From contig NC_084464.1 of NCBI RefSeq assembly GCF_027409185.1, positions 76,318,095 through 76,382,094 on the forward strand: DNA of 64,000 nt. The letters are read 5' to 3'. Numbering within the stretch: position 1 is the stretch's first letter; each line of letters opens with the position of its first letter. Of this stretch, positions 22,560 to 34,620 are shown piece by piece. The notes beneath the pieces are model-generated. The model worked only from the letters and a program-made list of their open reading frames with translations, made no database searches and had not been told where the DNA came from. Both the position numbers and the translations under genes were made by a program. This DNA is from Cynocephalus volans. Taxonomy: Eukaryota > Chordata > Mammalia > Dermoptera > Cynocephalidae.

Positions 22560-22800
22560 CAGGTTTATGTGGCACCTGGCTAGCCATCGACCACACGGTC
22601 TTGCAGTCAGCATGCTGAATTCTCCAATGTAGCCACCCAGCTACATCAGCTGCTGGAGCTCTCTCCAGCTGTCTTACCTTAGCCAGTGCATCAGCTTCAT
22701 CATTGCCTGGACTAGCTAAGGAGGAATGTCCTGTGACATGGAAAAGACTTACTTCCTTTTCCTACCCTAAATCCTATAATTCCTGCCACATAGCTTGTCC
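22560..22800 (-). pseudogene. ERV RNase H C-terminus and integrase zinc-finger relic
   Basis: On the minus strand the RNase H end is visible as HVTGH followed by PGNDEADALAK (about 22750-22680), then a His/Cys-containing stretch that would be the integrase N-terminal zinc finger. The frame is interrupted upstream of about 22800. Confidence 0.65.
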
Positions 22801-22809
22801 CCATGGGGG

Positions 22810-23085
22810 TCAGTGACCTACCAGCCACCGATGATACTTCCAAGTACATATCCAAAGGGTAAGACCCTTATATATGGCCCATTCATTTTGTTCCAAATGA
22901 CCTAGCAGTGTTGGAGCCACCCTGGTTAAATCTGCAAGAGAATCAGAGGTTGGTAAGATATCATCTATATAAAGAAACATTGTAACCATGCTAGGCCTAG
23001 TCCACTTGTCTATGTCCCCAGCCACTAAACCATGACAAGTGGTTGGGCTGAGCAGGTAGCCTTGGGGCAACATTTGAAAAGTCAA
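22810..23085 (-). pseudogene. ERV reverse transcriptase palm relic
   Basis: Contains PQGYLLSPTTCHGL (RT motif B) and YIDDI, the catalytic Asp pair of the RT palm. The frame stops soon after, and the fingers region lies in another frame (23310-23113), so the RT is split by a frame break near 23090-23110. Confidence 0.85.
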
Positions 23086-23112
23086 TCACCTTCCTTCCCA
23101 GGTGAAGGCAAA

Positions 23113-23310
23113 TTAATCTTGGCTATCAGTCAAGATCAGGATAGAGAAAAAAGTATTTGCAAGGTCCTGTACATAATAAGTTCCTAGCTGAGTTGTCAGC
23201 TGATCCATCAAATCATGAACTGAAGGCACAGCCACAGGCAAAGGACTCACTACTTTATTCAGTTCCTGATAGTCCACAGTCATTCTCCAGGTACCATCAG
23301 GTTTTCTCAC
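23113..23310 (-). pseudogene. ERV reverse transcriptase fingers relic
   Basis: Contains RKPDGTWRMTVDYQELNK, the conserved RT block 1, followed by DLMDQL and DLANTFFSI with the first catalytic Asp of the palm. Broken from the following YIDD segment by a frame change. Confidence 0.85.
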
Positions 23311-23386
23311 TGGCCATACAGGGCATTAAAGGGACTATGTGCAGGATGAATGGTGCTGACCTTTTCTAGCTCCAACATGGTGGCGC

Positions 23387-23584
23387 CTATCTCCGCATGT
23401 CCTCCTGGCAAGCAATCAGTTGTTCAATGCTCAACAGCAAAGACACAGCTTTGACTGTAATAGAATGTCCTCCATAGCCATCAATATTCACTGTGGCCCC
23501 TGGAAACTTATCTGGGTTGCCATGTATCAGGCTACATTCTGCACTGGTGTCCACCAGTGCTAACACATGCTGTACATTTGTCAT
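23387..23584 (-). pseudogene. ERV protease relic
   Basis: A minus-strand frame with ALVDTSAECSLI, the aspartic protease active-site loop. The usual third residue Gly of the DTG motif reads as Ser here. Placed directly upstream of RT, as in retroviral pol. Confidence 0.75.
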
Positions 23585-23935
23585 CCACCCCTAGGTCCCA
23601 CAACTGTAGGAGCCAGGCAGCTAGGGGTTTGCCTGTTTCTGATGCACAACAGGTTGTGCAAGGAGACACACGGGTTCTCCCTCAGGGTTGTCATGATCCT
23701 CAGCTTCCAGAGTGGGGATGACCCATCACTGTACTTCATTCTCCAGCATGTCTGCCTTCTGCTGTGCTGCCTCATGGAGTGCCTGGTCCATGATGGCTCA
23801 CAGTACAGCAGACCACAACCAGCACATCTGGCCAGCCATTCTCTGGGACTGCTCCTCTTTCACCAGGGAACTCTGTGGAGTACACTGACACTTATAAACC
23901 AAATGTATTTCACAGGGCCTAGTTTCCAAAGCCCT

Positions 23936-24517
23936 GTAGTTTCAGGTTTAGTCTAACTTTGTAAAATTACGTATAGAAATGTTAACCTTGCAAAAGACAG
24001 GAAACTTTCCCCAGGCTAAAGTCTCTGTTGTGGATATAAAATTGTAACACAGCAAAATTGCTGGCTGTCAAGGACAGATGCCCTTGAGAGCAGGTTAACC
24101 TAGGAATTGATATGTTAAGAAAGTTGCCTTATTATTATGTAAAAATACTGAGGAAACTGCTGCAGGAAAACACAGTATTTGCTAAGAACAAGCTTTTGTT
24201 GGTGGATTGACTTAACCTTTTGTGAATTGCATTATGGAATGTCACTTTGCTTATTTCAGTGATGTTACTAATTTTCCATTTGTTAGCCATAATTCTGCTG
24301 ATATCCTTGTGTTCTTGTAATGGTTAAATCAACTGAATTTTCTTGTAAAACTTCCTTGTCTTTGCAATAAAAGGGAGAGGCCAAATTTGGAGGGGGCTGA
24401 CACATTCAGTTTCGCTCCTCATAATGAGGAAATTACTGAAGTGCAGTCTGTCTGGGCCTCAATGCATACATAGTGCTTGAGTATTCACGTAATTCTTTTC
24501 TTTGTCTCTGTTACACA
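23936..24517 (+). mobile_element. LTR-like block in opposite orientation inside the ERV
   Basis: A ~580-base AT-rich stretch where gag would be expected on the other strand. It has an AATAAA at 24366-24371 followed by cttrich/GT-containing sequence and ends near ctgttacaca, which is how a plus-strand LTR looks. I found no clear flanking duplication and the left end is uncertain, so a solo LTR insertion is likely but not proven. Confidence 0.4.
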
Positions 24518-24727
24518 GGGAAAAGATGTGTAACAGAGCTCAATACCCTGAGAGCTTCCTCTATGCTCTTGGGGACCCATCCACTTGGTCCCATGTTTCT
24601 AGTGGAGCCCAAGTCCACAGGAATGCTACCACCAGGTACCACATGCTTGAGGGCAGCCACATCTCCTCTCCCTCCTGAGGGGCTCTTGGCTCCCTTACCT
24701 GCTCATTCTGCGGAAACTATTCCAATT

Positions 24728-25041
24728 GTTGGGTTGGATCACAGACCCTTCTACCCCGTCCTGTGCAGGTCCTGAGTCAGGTAAGCAAAAGAAAACCAAG
24801 TAGCCACCAGCTGAGGGGACATACTTTATTCTTCAGATGCGAGCTCCACCAAGCAGCAGTTCAGAAAGGCTGCCTTCCATACGGAAGAGTACACAATAGT
24901 GGCAACAAGCCAAGGGGTACACAGGCGTGCGTGCGCACTAACTCTACTCCTACGTAATTTGTTTACAAAGGATGTGCTGAATCATACCCAGCTGGATATG
25001 AGGCAAGGAGGCCTGACCAAACCTATTCCACTTTACTCATA
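24728..25041 (-). mobile_element. ERV 5' LTR (right copy)
   Basis: Begins tgttgggttggatcacagac and ends ccactttactcata on the plus strand. The final ca of the left copy is ta here, a single change. The sequence just inside it (toward 24727) shows no primer-binding site I can match to a known tRNA. Confidence 0.85.
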
Positions 25042-25046
25042 CCTTC

Positions 25047-25480
25047 CCATGATGAAGTCTAAGTTCTGTGTCCTTCCTGATCTGGCCCTTGATATCTGTT
25101 CAGGCTGCCTCTCCACAGGCCCCTTCATTCTCCTCAAGCACCACCACTCGCAGCCTCTCAAACAGTTTTTCAGTAGTACCTCCACACCTTGGTAGACAAC
25201 CATGCCTTTTGACTGAAGTGCTCTTTTCTTTACCACCTGCCTATTGAACTATACCTCACCTCCTTGACTATCTTTTCTGTGTCATTTCCACATTCAACAA
25301 TTACAGGCAATTTATGATTAAATGTCAAGTTTGCCTCTTCCATTAGGCTGTGGGCTCCTTATCTATCTTTGAATTCCTATTTTCTTTAGCTCTGTACCCC
25401 AACTCACAGCACAGTGCTGGGTACTTAGTGGGCACTCAATAGAAGTTTGCTCAGTGTTGAATAACTTAAGAGTTTGTTGA
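25047..25480 (+). mobile_element. L2 LINE 3' end (plus)
   Basis: The order ctgatctggcccttgatatc, then ttaggctgtgggctccttat, tctgtaccccaactcacagc and gtgggcactcaatagaagtt is that of the L2 3' end. The retrovirus inserted at its 5' margin. Confidence 0.65.
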
Positions 25481-25489
25481 ATAACTCAG

Positions 25490-26030
25490 AATTCTACAAT
25501 GGCTCCCAAGATTTCCTCCCCCTGGTGTACACACACTGTATAATCCCCTCCCCCTCCATGTGGGTGGGACTTGTGAATGTGATGGGACAGTCATTCACTT
25601 GATTAGGCTACATTATATGGCAAAGGTGATGGGATAATACTCCAGTTATCATGTTACCTTTTATAAGACTGTGCTGTAGCCAATTGGAGGAAGATTTTCC
25701 TGCTGACTTCAAATAAGTAAACTGCCATTTTAGGAGAGTGCCATTGGCTAGGACCTGAGGGTGGCCTGGAGGAGCTGAGGGTTGCCAGCAAGATAAGAAG
25801 GACATCAGTCTTAAAACCACAAGTCTCTGAATTCTGCCAACCACCTGAATGAGGTTGGAAGAGGAATCCAAGTCTCGGATGAAGTGCCGGCACTGGCCAA
25901 CACCATGATTTCAGCAGAAAACCCAACTAAACTGGTCTCTTGATCTAAGGGAATAATAAATATGTGTTTTTTTAAGCCTCTATGTTTTTAGTAATCTCTT
26001 ATGCAGCAATAGAAAACTAATATAGTATTC
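25490..26030 (+). mobile_element. MLT1-type MaLR LTR (plus)
   Basis: Starts around ttctacaatggctcccaaga, with ggtgggacttgtgaatgtga, ataatactccagttatcatg and a 3' end at caatagaaaactaatata. About 540 bases, an older MLT1 subtype. Confidence 0.7.
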
Positions 26031-27180
26031 AATTTGCTATTACCAGGGCATTAACCTTGAATCTCCAGAGCAATGACTGGGCTGGCTTTAAGATCTTGTC
26101 CCCACCTTTTCTTTGTAATTTGGCTAATGTATCCCTGTTTTGATTATTTGTACACAAAATCCCTCTGAAATTTGCTCTGCCAAACTTTTGCCTTTGTGTC
26201 TCTTAATAGAAACGAAGCCCTACCTATAGGCCTTCTTACCTGTGCCAACTCCCTGTTGATCAACAACATGATTTAAATAGTTACTGTTCTTGGATTCCTT
26301 CTTGCCATGTTATGTGTGCATGTACTACCACTCTTACTACTTTACAGTGGATCTCCCTTGCCTTTGGAACCACATGTGTGATCCAACACTTATGACTTAT
26401 TGTGATAATTTTGTATATTTCATTAAGCCTGCTAGACTGAACTTCCTTCAACTGCCTACAGCCTGACGCTCTGTCACAACCCAGAAGGTGAATCTGTTTC
26501 CTTCCCAGACTGTCCCCTCTAATAACAGTTACCTGGCCCAGGATCCTAGAACTGGGCTCAGTATCCTAGAATTAGGCCACTTGGGACCCTCGAGTGATAT
26601 GGACTAATTAATCCTAAGTCACTCAAAGAACATGCAGATATCATGTATAATGCTATTTGTTTTAATTTAGAAAATATGAGAAGCATTTTTAAAATTTTAA
26701 ATTAGTATAAAATTTTGTTGTCCCAAATTCTCTCAGGAATTTATTCGATAAAAATGCACTATTTTGAAAATCACTCAAAATACTAAAAGATTTGGAATCT
26801 TCTAAGATTTCTAATGTCAATGTAAGAAAGCTAGCAAAAAGTTCCTCCTTTTAGCTGCAGGGGGCAAGAGAGTAACAAAGGTCGGAGGTGGCTGAGAAAG
26901 AGGCTGGGCAGGTCAAGCTAATGTGCTGCATGAGGTAAGAGAGAAGGGCTGGAGAGGGCTGGAAAGTGTCAAGTTGGGAGGAATGTTACCCAGTAGCAAA
27001 CTTGGTCTCGAAATGTGCAAAACTGGTCCTGGCCTTAACACGATGTCTGTAAGGATATAAGCTGAGCCACGGGCAATTGCCTTCATTTTCTATAAATGAA
27101 CCAAGAACTTCAAACTAAAGCTGAACCTATTTACTTTTCAGAAACATTCAATTCACTCGAAACAGCCTAAATTATTTGTA
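26031..27180. other. Intergenic, no recognised element
   Basis: Mixed composition. Some of 26040-26600 is pyrimidine-rich and may be LTR-derived, but I cannot place it. No coding frame. Confidence 0.4.
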
Positions 27181-27540
27181 ATTAATTTTTATTGAGGAAA
27201 TACAAAAATAACTTACTAGAAATGGGAATCAATCTGTAAGTGCAAGTGCCAAAATAACAGAATAAAATCTCTTTACCATGTTCAGCTACTTTCCAAAATT
27301 TAGAATAATTAAAATGTAAAAGGCAAAAATAGTTTTGGAAAAGAATAAGACTGACATTTTCAGATGCTCTGCCAAAGCAAAGCTGTCTATTCTGGCATGG
27401 AGCAGCCTGACTGAGATCATCACTGGTGGGTAAAGGAGCTGCTACTGATTTTTTTACCAAACTGCCCACCCCCTTCCCCAGTCCATCCCCAGTGCAGGCC
27501 ATCAAGTGAGCCAAGTCAGCACTCCAGGGTCAGGTCACTG
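27181..27540 (-). other. Unexplained minus-strand 3'-UTR-like segment
   Basis: Reading the minus strand from 27514, a 110-codon frame runs to 27182, over a TTTATT at 27188-27193 (AATAAA on the minus strand). The sequence does not look like a repeat I know, and the predicted protein is not familiar. It could be a processed transcript end, a conserved non-coding block, or chance. Confidence 0.25.
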
Positions 27541-27930
27541 GAAAGATGCTTAGGAGAGAAATAACATAGCTATTTTAGTAATTGAAGCACAAGACATTTT
27601 CTATTTTTCCCCTCAGAATGTGAGTACTAGATAAATTTTTAGGGCACACTCAGAACCAGTTCAAAACCTACATATCACAATTTAATTTAAACCCACCCTC
27701 TCAGAAAACTTTCTTTTCTCCAAACTTTTCCCCACTGAACTTTACAACATTCCTCACATGCAAGTCATTCCCAGCTGGTCCTTTTAGATGCACACTTGTC
27801 ACAATTTAAGGTATTAAGGTGCAAGTTGACACATGTAACTCATTCGTATGTGCTAATAACTTTAATATATTAATTGTCACTTGGCATTAGCAATCTCCTG
27901 TGGAAAGAGACGAGATGTATCATCTTTATT
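27541..27930. other. Intergenic, no recognised element
   Basis: AT-rich, with nothing recognisable. Confidence 0.4.
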
Positions 27931-27934
27931 ACTG

Positions 27935-28125
27935 TTGGTTAAGCTTTTATTATGGAAACTTTCAAAATAGACAAAGGAAGAAAAAAATAATATAATGTGC
28001 CCCCCATGTACTCATCACCCAAGTTTGACATTTCATCAATATTTATCAAGTTATTAATTTTGTTTCATTTATCCCCTTACACTTTTTTTTCCCTCTGAGA
28101 TATTTTAAGGCAAACTATTTCAGGC
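27935..28125 (-). mobile_element. Probable old L1/LINE 3' fragment (minus)
   Basis: The order gcttttattatggaaacttt, ccccatgtactcatcaccca and tttcatttatccccttacac matches a common reverse-strand LINE fragment in mammals. Confidence 0.45.
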
Positions 28126-29535
28126 CAGATGTGTAAGTGCTGATGTAGAAGAGTTAAAGCAAACTTCAGAGAATGGGTTCCTGGCTGGACAGCCTCACTA
28201 GCTGGGAGTGGGTATACAGGGGAGGGGTGTCAGCATTGGGAGAGCTGTCAGCATTCGGAGGCGCTGGCCCAGGGCTGGGGTACTGAAAGTTCAGGGGACT
28301 TTAGAAGTGTATATTTTCTGAGAGAGAAACAACTGATCTAATGGCAAGTCAAAAAAAAAAAAAAATGGTCTTGTTCTCTTAAGATTTCATTTCATCTTAA
28401 GTGTAGGAAGATTGTGCCTATATTCACTTATTTCAAGATATTTATTTTAGACTTAAAATACTCATAATTACATAAAGTTTAAACATCCTGTTGTAGGTGG
28501 GATGGTAACCCATGGGTTCTCAGTTGCCCAGTTTTATAGCCTACTCTTAAAGATCAAGGGCAATAATTTCATGGATTTTAGGAAATACATTCAAAAGTTT
28601 CATCATCTTTTGCATTCAAGAAAATTATTATTATTGGTCCAGTTTTCTCTGATTATGTAGTATATTTTCAATTCTTTGGGAAAATAGAGATTACCTTCTC
28701 TGAGACTGACTTATTCCTCAAACAAATCTCTCACAGTTTTCAAATATTCAACATAGTCTATCAGATTGTCCCCCGTTTATCTTAAAATGTAACTGTGACC
28801 CAAGTGAATACCTCCTTCTTCCTGCTGAGGGTCACCTTGTGCTGGCAGGTTTGGGAAAGGGGCTTTGACACAGGACAGTGTGTGAGTTAGTCCTTGATGC
28901 AGATGTGTGCTCCTTGCCATCTGCAGCTCACAGCCCTGCCCACTTCACACTCCTGTCTCCCCTTGGAGACATGCTGATGTCACCATGCTGGCCACGGCAT
29001 GGACGGTGGTGATAGGAGGCCACAGTTCCCTGTACCTCCATATCTCTTACACCCCCATTGCTCATGCCAGCCTCTCACTGAAGGTTTGGGGTGACTGAGA
29101 TAGGGATAGCACAGAGCAGGGAACAATTGCATCCTAATACAATAGGGTAGGTTATTAAAGAAAAACAAGGTCAGTGGGCTTCTTTCTTGGTGCTATCGGT
29201 TTCCTTTAATTACTATGAACTTACCAGAAAAGAATAACTTCTCTATCCCTCTCACCAATGCAAGAAGGAGAGGCCAGTATTGTATTTTTAAAGCCTGAGT
29301 TCTTTTTACATCCCTCTTACTCCACCAGGGACGTGAAGAGCTGTTGTGATTCAGTCCTTTGTGGGGAGTAAAAGCTGGGCCTCTTCTGCAGTGTGGGGAA
29401 GAGGGCCCAGGCCTTGGCTTAAAGAGGGAGTATGGCCCATTTGTACCCCAACCCAAGCAGCACCCTTGGTAGAACAACCTCTGAGGGGATAGGGTGGGTC
29501 TACCTGGGGACTCAAGGCCAAATGATACAGCCTTG
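28126..29535. other. Intergenic, no recognised element
   Basis: A moderately GC-rich part (28130-28330, 28830-29100, 29300-29540) with overlapping short frames on both strands. CpG is scarce, and I find no promoter-like or coding pattern. Confidence 0.4.
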
Positions 29536-29541
29536 AGAGCT

Positions 29542-30004
29542 GTATTAGTTTCCTAGGGCTGCCATACAAAGTACCACAAAGGTATCTTAAAACAATAGAA
29601 ATGCATTGTCTCACAACTCTGGAGGCTAGAAGCCAAAATCAAGATGTCATCAGCCATGCTCCCCCTGCTCCCTCTGAAACCTGAAGGAGAACCCTTCCTT
29701 GCCTCTTCCTAAGATGACTGTGTGCCAGCAATCCTTGGCGTTCCTTGGTTTGCAGGTGCACAATCCAATCTGTGCCTTTGTAGTCACATGGCATTCTCCC
29801 TGGGTGTCTCTGTCTTCACATGGATATCTTCTTAAAAAGACACCAGTTATATTGAATTAAGGACCCTCCCTATTTCAAATGACCTCATCTTAACAAATTA
29901 CATCTGTAATGATCCTATTTTCAAATAAGGTCATATTCTGCGGTACCAGGTGTAAGGGCCTCAAAGTATCATTTTCAGGGAGGTACAAAATTCAACTCAT
30001 AACA
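29542..30004 (-). mobile_element. MLT1-type MaLR LTR (minus)
   Basis: Full-length-looking: tgtattagtttcctagggct at the left end, then aggctagaagccaaaatcaa, ccagcaatccttggcgttcc and atttcaaatgacctcatctt, with the end near caactcataacaag. Confidence 0.85.
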
Positions 30005-31385
30005 AGAGCCATGGCGCAAGATCCCCATATCAAGCCTGGTATGGAGGAGGCAGCCAGCAGACTTTGAATGGGCCAGGCAGGCTTGGGGAAGAATATTTTC
30101 AGCAGCAATCAACTGATGACCATACACCCTCCCCAAAATTTCTAAATTGTGTAAGCACTTAGGGACTCTTACGTAACCTCAAGGGAAAGGAAGCTTCCTC
30201 TACTCCACTCCCATTACCCCAAATTAAATCCGTGCTTGCACTTCCCTGGGGGATTGACTTGGCGATTCTGCACCTGAGCGCATGGGGACATATTCAGACA
30301 GTGGCACTTGGCATCCCTGTTGTTAACATACCCTGGGCCATCCCCGTCTCCAGCCATTTCTCAGTGGCTGGTTTCTCTCTCCAAGTGCCTCGCTCCCTTC
30401 TTTATTTTCTACAGTATTCTACCTTCAAATTTCTTTCCTTTTATTTTGTGGCTAAAACATATGTGCATAGGCAAAAAGCTAAGTTTGCTTCCTAGTCAAA
30501 AGTGCCACCTACTACTAGTTGGCAGGCTTAGTAATAAAAAATTTTGCAGTTACAATTTTTCTTTAATGCATCCAATATAAAATTTGTAGAAAGAACATAT
30601 TCCTAATAAGCAGTAGCCAGTCCCAATAAGCAGTAGGGAAGGGATAGAAAAATGCGTTCCTCTCCTGTATAGAGTGAGTCCTCAGGGGTTGAGAATATGG
30701 GAGGCTGATCTTTATTTCCAGTTATATAAAAATTAAAGAAGTGCACCATTTCTGCTCAAATCCTTTTGAATTCGTTTTAAAACTAAAATCTGTGTTCGAT
30801 TTTTAAAAATCCCATATATAGCAACCTCCTACTCAGAGACAAAATGGAAACCTCCATACAGTGTTCTGTAATCAAAGCATTTTACACAGTTGTACAGAGG
30901 AAAAAAATCCGAGAAATAAGGCAACAATAGGCAAAGTATATTTATACAGTCATATAAATATTATATGAAAGCATATTGGTTGTATATGACAATACAAGTA
31001 ATTACCAATAAAATATTGCCAAACCACTTTATTTATTAAATACTTTTTAAAAACTTCCCCTTTAAAATAACGAAAGGTGGGGCTGTAGGAAATGGCCCTT
31101 AACCCCTACCTTAATAGAAAGTCTTTAAGGCAGTTTCAGTGATCTGAATTAAGGATCACTTTCCAAAGAGAAAATCAATTTATTACATAGATACAAAATA
31201 AATATACATGTATATATTATACTTGTACATATATACATGGGGAGGTGTTTTTTTTCCTCTCAGGACTTTGAGTGATCCGATGCCTGAAAATATTCATTGC
31301 CAGCCCAGGGAAAATTACTGTGGTTCATTGACTCATTCAACTAAAGCTTTATGAGCAGTAACCTATTAAAATGTGTTAAAAGGTG
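30005..31385. other. Intergenic, no recognised element
   Basis: Single-copy-looking sequence. The part from 30560 to 31080 is AT-rich with several TTTATT motifs near 31017-31040, which could be 3' ends on the minus strand, without further support. Confidence 0.35.
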
Positions 31386-31389
31386 CTTA

Positions 31390-31850
31390 AGAACATTAAA
31401 TTTTTAAGGAGTTTATTTGAGCAGACAGTGATTCAAGAACCAGACAGCACAAAACCACAACAAGTTTAGGGCTGCAGGAGTGAGCACAGGGGAAAGCTTT
31501 TGTAAGGCGATGGAGGAAGCAAGACAGAGAAAATATCTGATTGGTTTAAGTGGGAAGTCCCTAGCTAGAGATTAGTTGGGGGTTTCTGATCAGTACAGTT
31601 TCTAGTTAGAGGTGAGTTGAGGGTTTCCGATTGGTTAAACCTAAGTTCTGCTTTCTTAGGCTATGATCATTCACTCTGAGTTGAGTTGCCGTTTGCTTAT
31701 TAGGAACCAAGATGCTGATCTCCCAATTAATTATATTAACAAATGTAAAAGGGGAAAGAAGGGGGTGGCGAGCACATGATGATGCCTGGGTTCTGTTGTT
31801 TCAGAACTGAGAGCAGTGCCTTGTGTCTACTGTTGCCGGGTAGAACTGCA
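31390..31850 (+). repeat. Possible LTR-type repeat
   Basis: Contains ggagtttatttgagcagaca, gacagtgattcaagaaccag and short internal repeats of the form gattggttta / tagagattagttggg / tagaggtgagttgag. This looks like an LTR or LTR-associated repeat with tandem motifs. Family not recognised. Confidence 0.35.
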
Positions 31851-31979
31851 GTGGGGCAGGCTTATCTCTTCAGGAACGAGACCATGTGTTTGAGAAAGGA
31901 TGTAGGATGAGGGGAGGATATGTATTGGGGAGTCGTAGCTATTAGATTCCCAACCATAGGAGTTAGATCTTGAAAGTAG

Positions 31980-32095
31980 TGTTGAGCCGAGAAACAGGCG
32001 CAGAGACATGTAAATCACTTTGCTGAGTTCACGCAGCTACTCATTAGCTCCACGGCCAGACTTACAAGTAGATGTCCTGACCTCTAGGTTGGAGC
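31980..32095 (-). mobile_element. MIR fragment (minus)
   Basis: Reverse complement of the MIR 5' half: ttgctgagttcacgcagcta, then attagctccacggccagact. Confidence 0.45.
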
Positions 32096-33400
32096 TCTTG
32101 ACCCTCCCCACACACCACTGCTTCTCTTGAAGCTAATTTAAGATGTCACTAACTTAGAAGAGAAAGTTCCTGGTTTGAATTTGTTTTATTTGAGAAATAT
32201 ATATTAGGTCACTAATCCGATATTAATATTTCCCTCTGCATTTAGCCATTTCGAAGTATAACATAGAATATGGATGATATTGATAGTCAACCAAATATCT
32301 TTTGAAATTTATCTTTTTTTCTTTTCTTTTTAACTTTAGAAGTGAGTTACTATCACCCATTCCAAAGACTCTTAGCAAGCCTGTTTGCTTTCTTTTAACT
32401 CGATGTAGAACTTAAAGGGGTGCAATCAGTGATAGCATCCTATACCTCCTTGCTGAGTGTGCTATTCTGGCTTCCAGCACCTGGGTTAACACCATTAACT
32501 TGGTATTGCAACTGCTTCTTTGCTCAGCAGCTATCAGCTTGAATTCATTTTCCTACACAATCCATTACCCTGTGAAAGGCATTTAGCAGTATATCGTAGT
32601 CTACCACCAAGAAATAAAAACACTGAGAGTTTAATTGCCTAATTACAGATTATTTCCACAAAGTTTATTAGTTATTTCTTGGTTTTAAAATTATTGATAC
32701 AAACTAAATCACATCTTGAGAGGAAGGCATTCGAATCACAATTACTGGAGGAATTATATATATAGAAGGTATAAAGCACAGACCATCTGTTACTTGACTT
32801 TCAATCCTTCATTCTTACACTACTTAAAAATATTTTTTCCGAAATGTGTGGTGGGACAAGTGTAAATGACGAAAATGCACACAGAGGTTGTCTCTGCCTC
32901 CCAGTCATTTTGTTTTTAAGTTGGTTATTTAGAACTTGGAATTTATTTTGCCACTGAAACAGCACTAAGGGTAAGTAAACAGTCAAAATAGACTTTTTAA
33001 CTTGTAAAGGAGCTTTATTAACATGTGGAACCTAAAATCATTTATAACGTTGTCTTTCCTATGGGAAAATTGATTTCAAGTTCCAGATGAGGGGTACAGA
33101 GACATATTTATGGTGGTATTAATGAGCTGACGTTTTTGGACTAACTTGTTCACTGAAAGCAACTAAAACTCTAGATAAAATTTAAACACACATACACATA
33201 TGTAGTCACGTGAAAGGCACCAAAGTGCTATTAAGATGGTGGGGAAAGACTTGACAGAGCAGCAAGTGGAATATGAGAGTGCTGAAGCCATTTCGCCCTG
33301 AAGCATTTGTCAAAGCCCAGGATCTGCCCAATGTGAGGAATCTTTAAAGGCAATGAAACGATATATTGTCCAAATCAGGACATTTGGGGAGTAAAGGGAG
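32096..33400. other. Intergenic, no recognised element
   Basis: AT-rich with no recognisable repeat or coding frame. Confidence 0.45.
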
Positions 33401-33403
33401 GTG

Positions 33404-33790
33404 TGATGGTTAATTTTATGTCAACTTGACTGAGCCATGGGGTGCTTAGATGTCTGGTTAAACATTATTGTATGTGTGTCCATGAAGGTGTTTCTGGATG
33501 AGATTAACATTTGATTCTGTAGACTGAGAAAAGCAGATTGCCCTTCCCAGTGTGAGCAGGCCTCATCCAATCCACAGAAGCCCTGAAGAGAAGAAAATGC
33601 TGAGTAAGGGAGAATTCACACCTTCTGCCTGTCTTTGAGCTTGGACATCAGTCTTCTCCTGCCTTCAGACTCAAATTGGAGCTATACCATCAGCTCTCCT
33701 GGATCTTCAATTTGCTGACTGCAAATCTTGGGACTTCTCGCCTCCATAATAGCATCAGCCAATTCCTTATAGTATATGTATATATGTATA
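33404..33790 (-). mobile_element. MLT2-type LTR (ERV-L), minus
   Basis: Starts tgatggttaattttatgtca, with ggtgtttctggatgagatta, attctgtagactgagaaaag, cctcatccaatccacagaag and ccaattccttatagtatatg in MLT2 reverse order. The terminal TA/CA-rich segment (33775-33812) replaces the usual end. Confidence 0.8.
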
Positions 33791-33812
33791 CATATACATA
33801 TACACACACATA

Positions 33813-33900
33813 TATGAGGGTACCTCAAGAAGTTTGTGGAAAATTGGTATTAAGAGATGATACAAATCCTTCCATGAATGTTTTGAAGACCCTTATAAAT
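33813..33900 (+). mobile_element. Palindromic mariner-type MITE, copy B
   Basis: Left end gagggtacctcaagaagttt and right end ccatgaatgttttgaagacc are diverged inverted repeats around an AT centre, matching copies at 8091 and 46768. It directly follows a TA/CA-rich run. Confidence 0.65.
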
Positions 33901-34202
33901 ATATGTCTATAAACACATAGGGGATATATACACACACTATATATATATACAAATACAGGGGATATTATTAATAATTACATTTGAACAACATGTATAAACT
34001 AGGGCTATGCTGACCAAACCAGGTTGTATGATTACCCAACTTATAGGAGACCTTCCTGACATTATACTGAGACTTCAGAAGGCTATGCCCTTAGGGTTAG
34101 GGTGAAGTGGTCCTAAATTCATCGCCTTTTCCTCAAACCTGGAAGAATGTAGATTAGGCTGTCTTAGGCCTGAGAAGAGCAGGAAAAGAAAAACCAAAGG
34201 AA

Positions 34203-34620
<418 letters not shown>

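Larger units (their letters stand above)
21235..25046 (-). mobile_element. Endogenous retrovirus, decayed provirus (minus), ERV-L-like
   Basis: Two direct repeats of about 315 bases (21240-21555 and 24728-25041) bound an internal region whose order on the minus strand is protease, RT, RNase H, integrase. A 5-base duplication, ccttc, lies on each side (21235-21239 and 25042-25046), so both ends of the original insertion are intact. A 5-base duplication and the integrase/RT sequence type fit the ERV-L (class III) group; I cannot exclude another class. No env-like region was seen, and gag is mostly lost or unreadable. Every coding part has stops or frame breaks, so no functional protein can be made. 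The internal region also carries a plus-strand LTR-like block at about 23936-24517. Confidence 0.85.
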
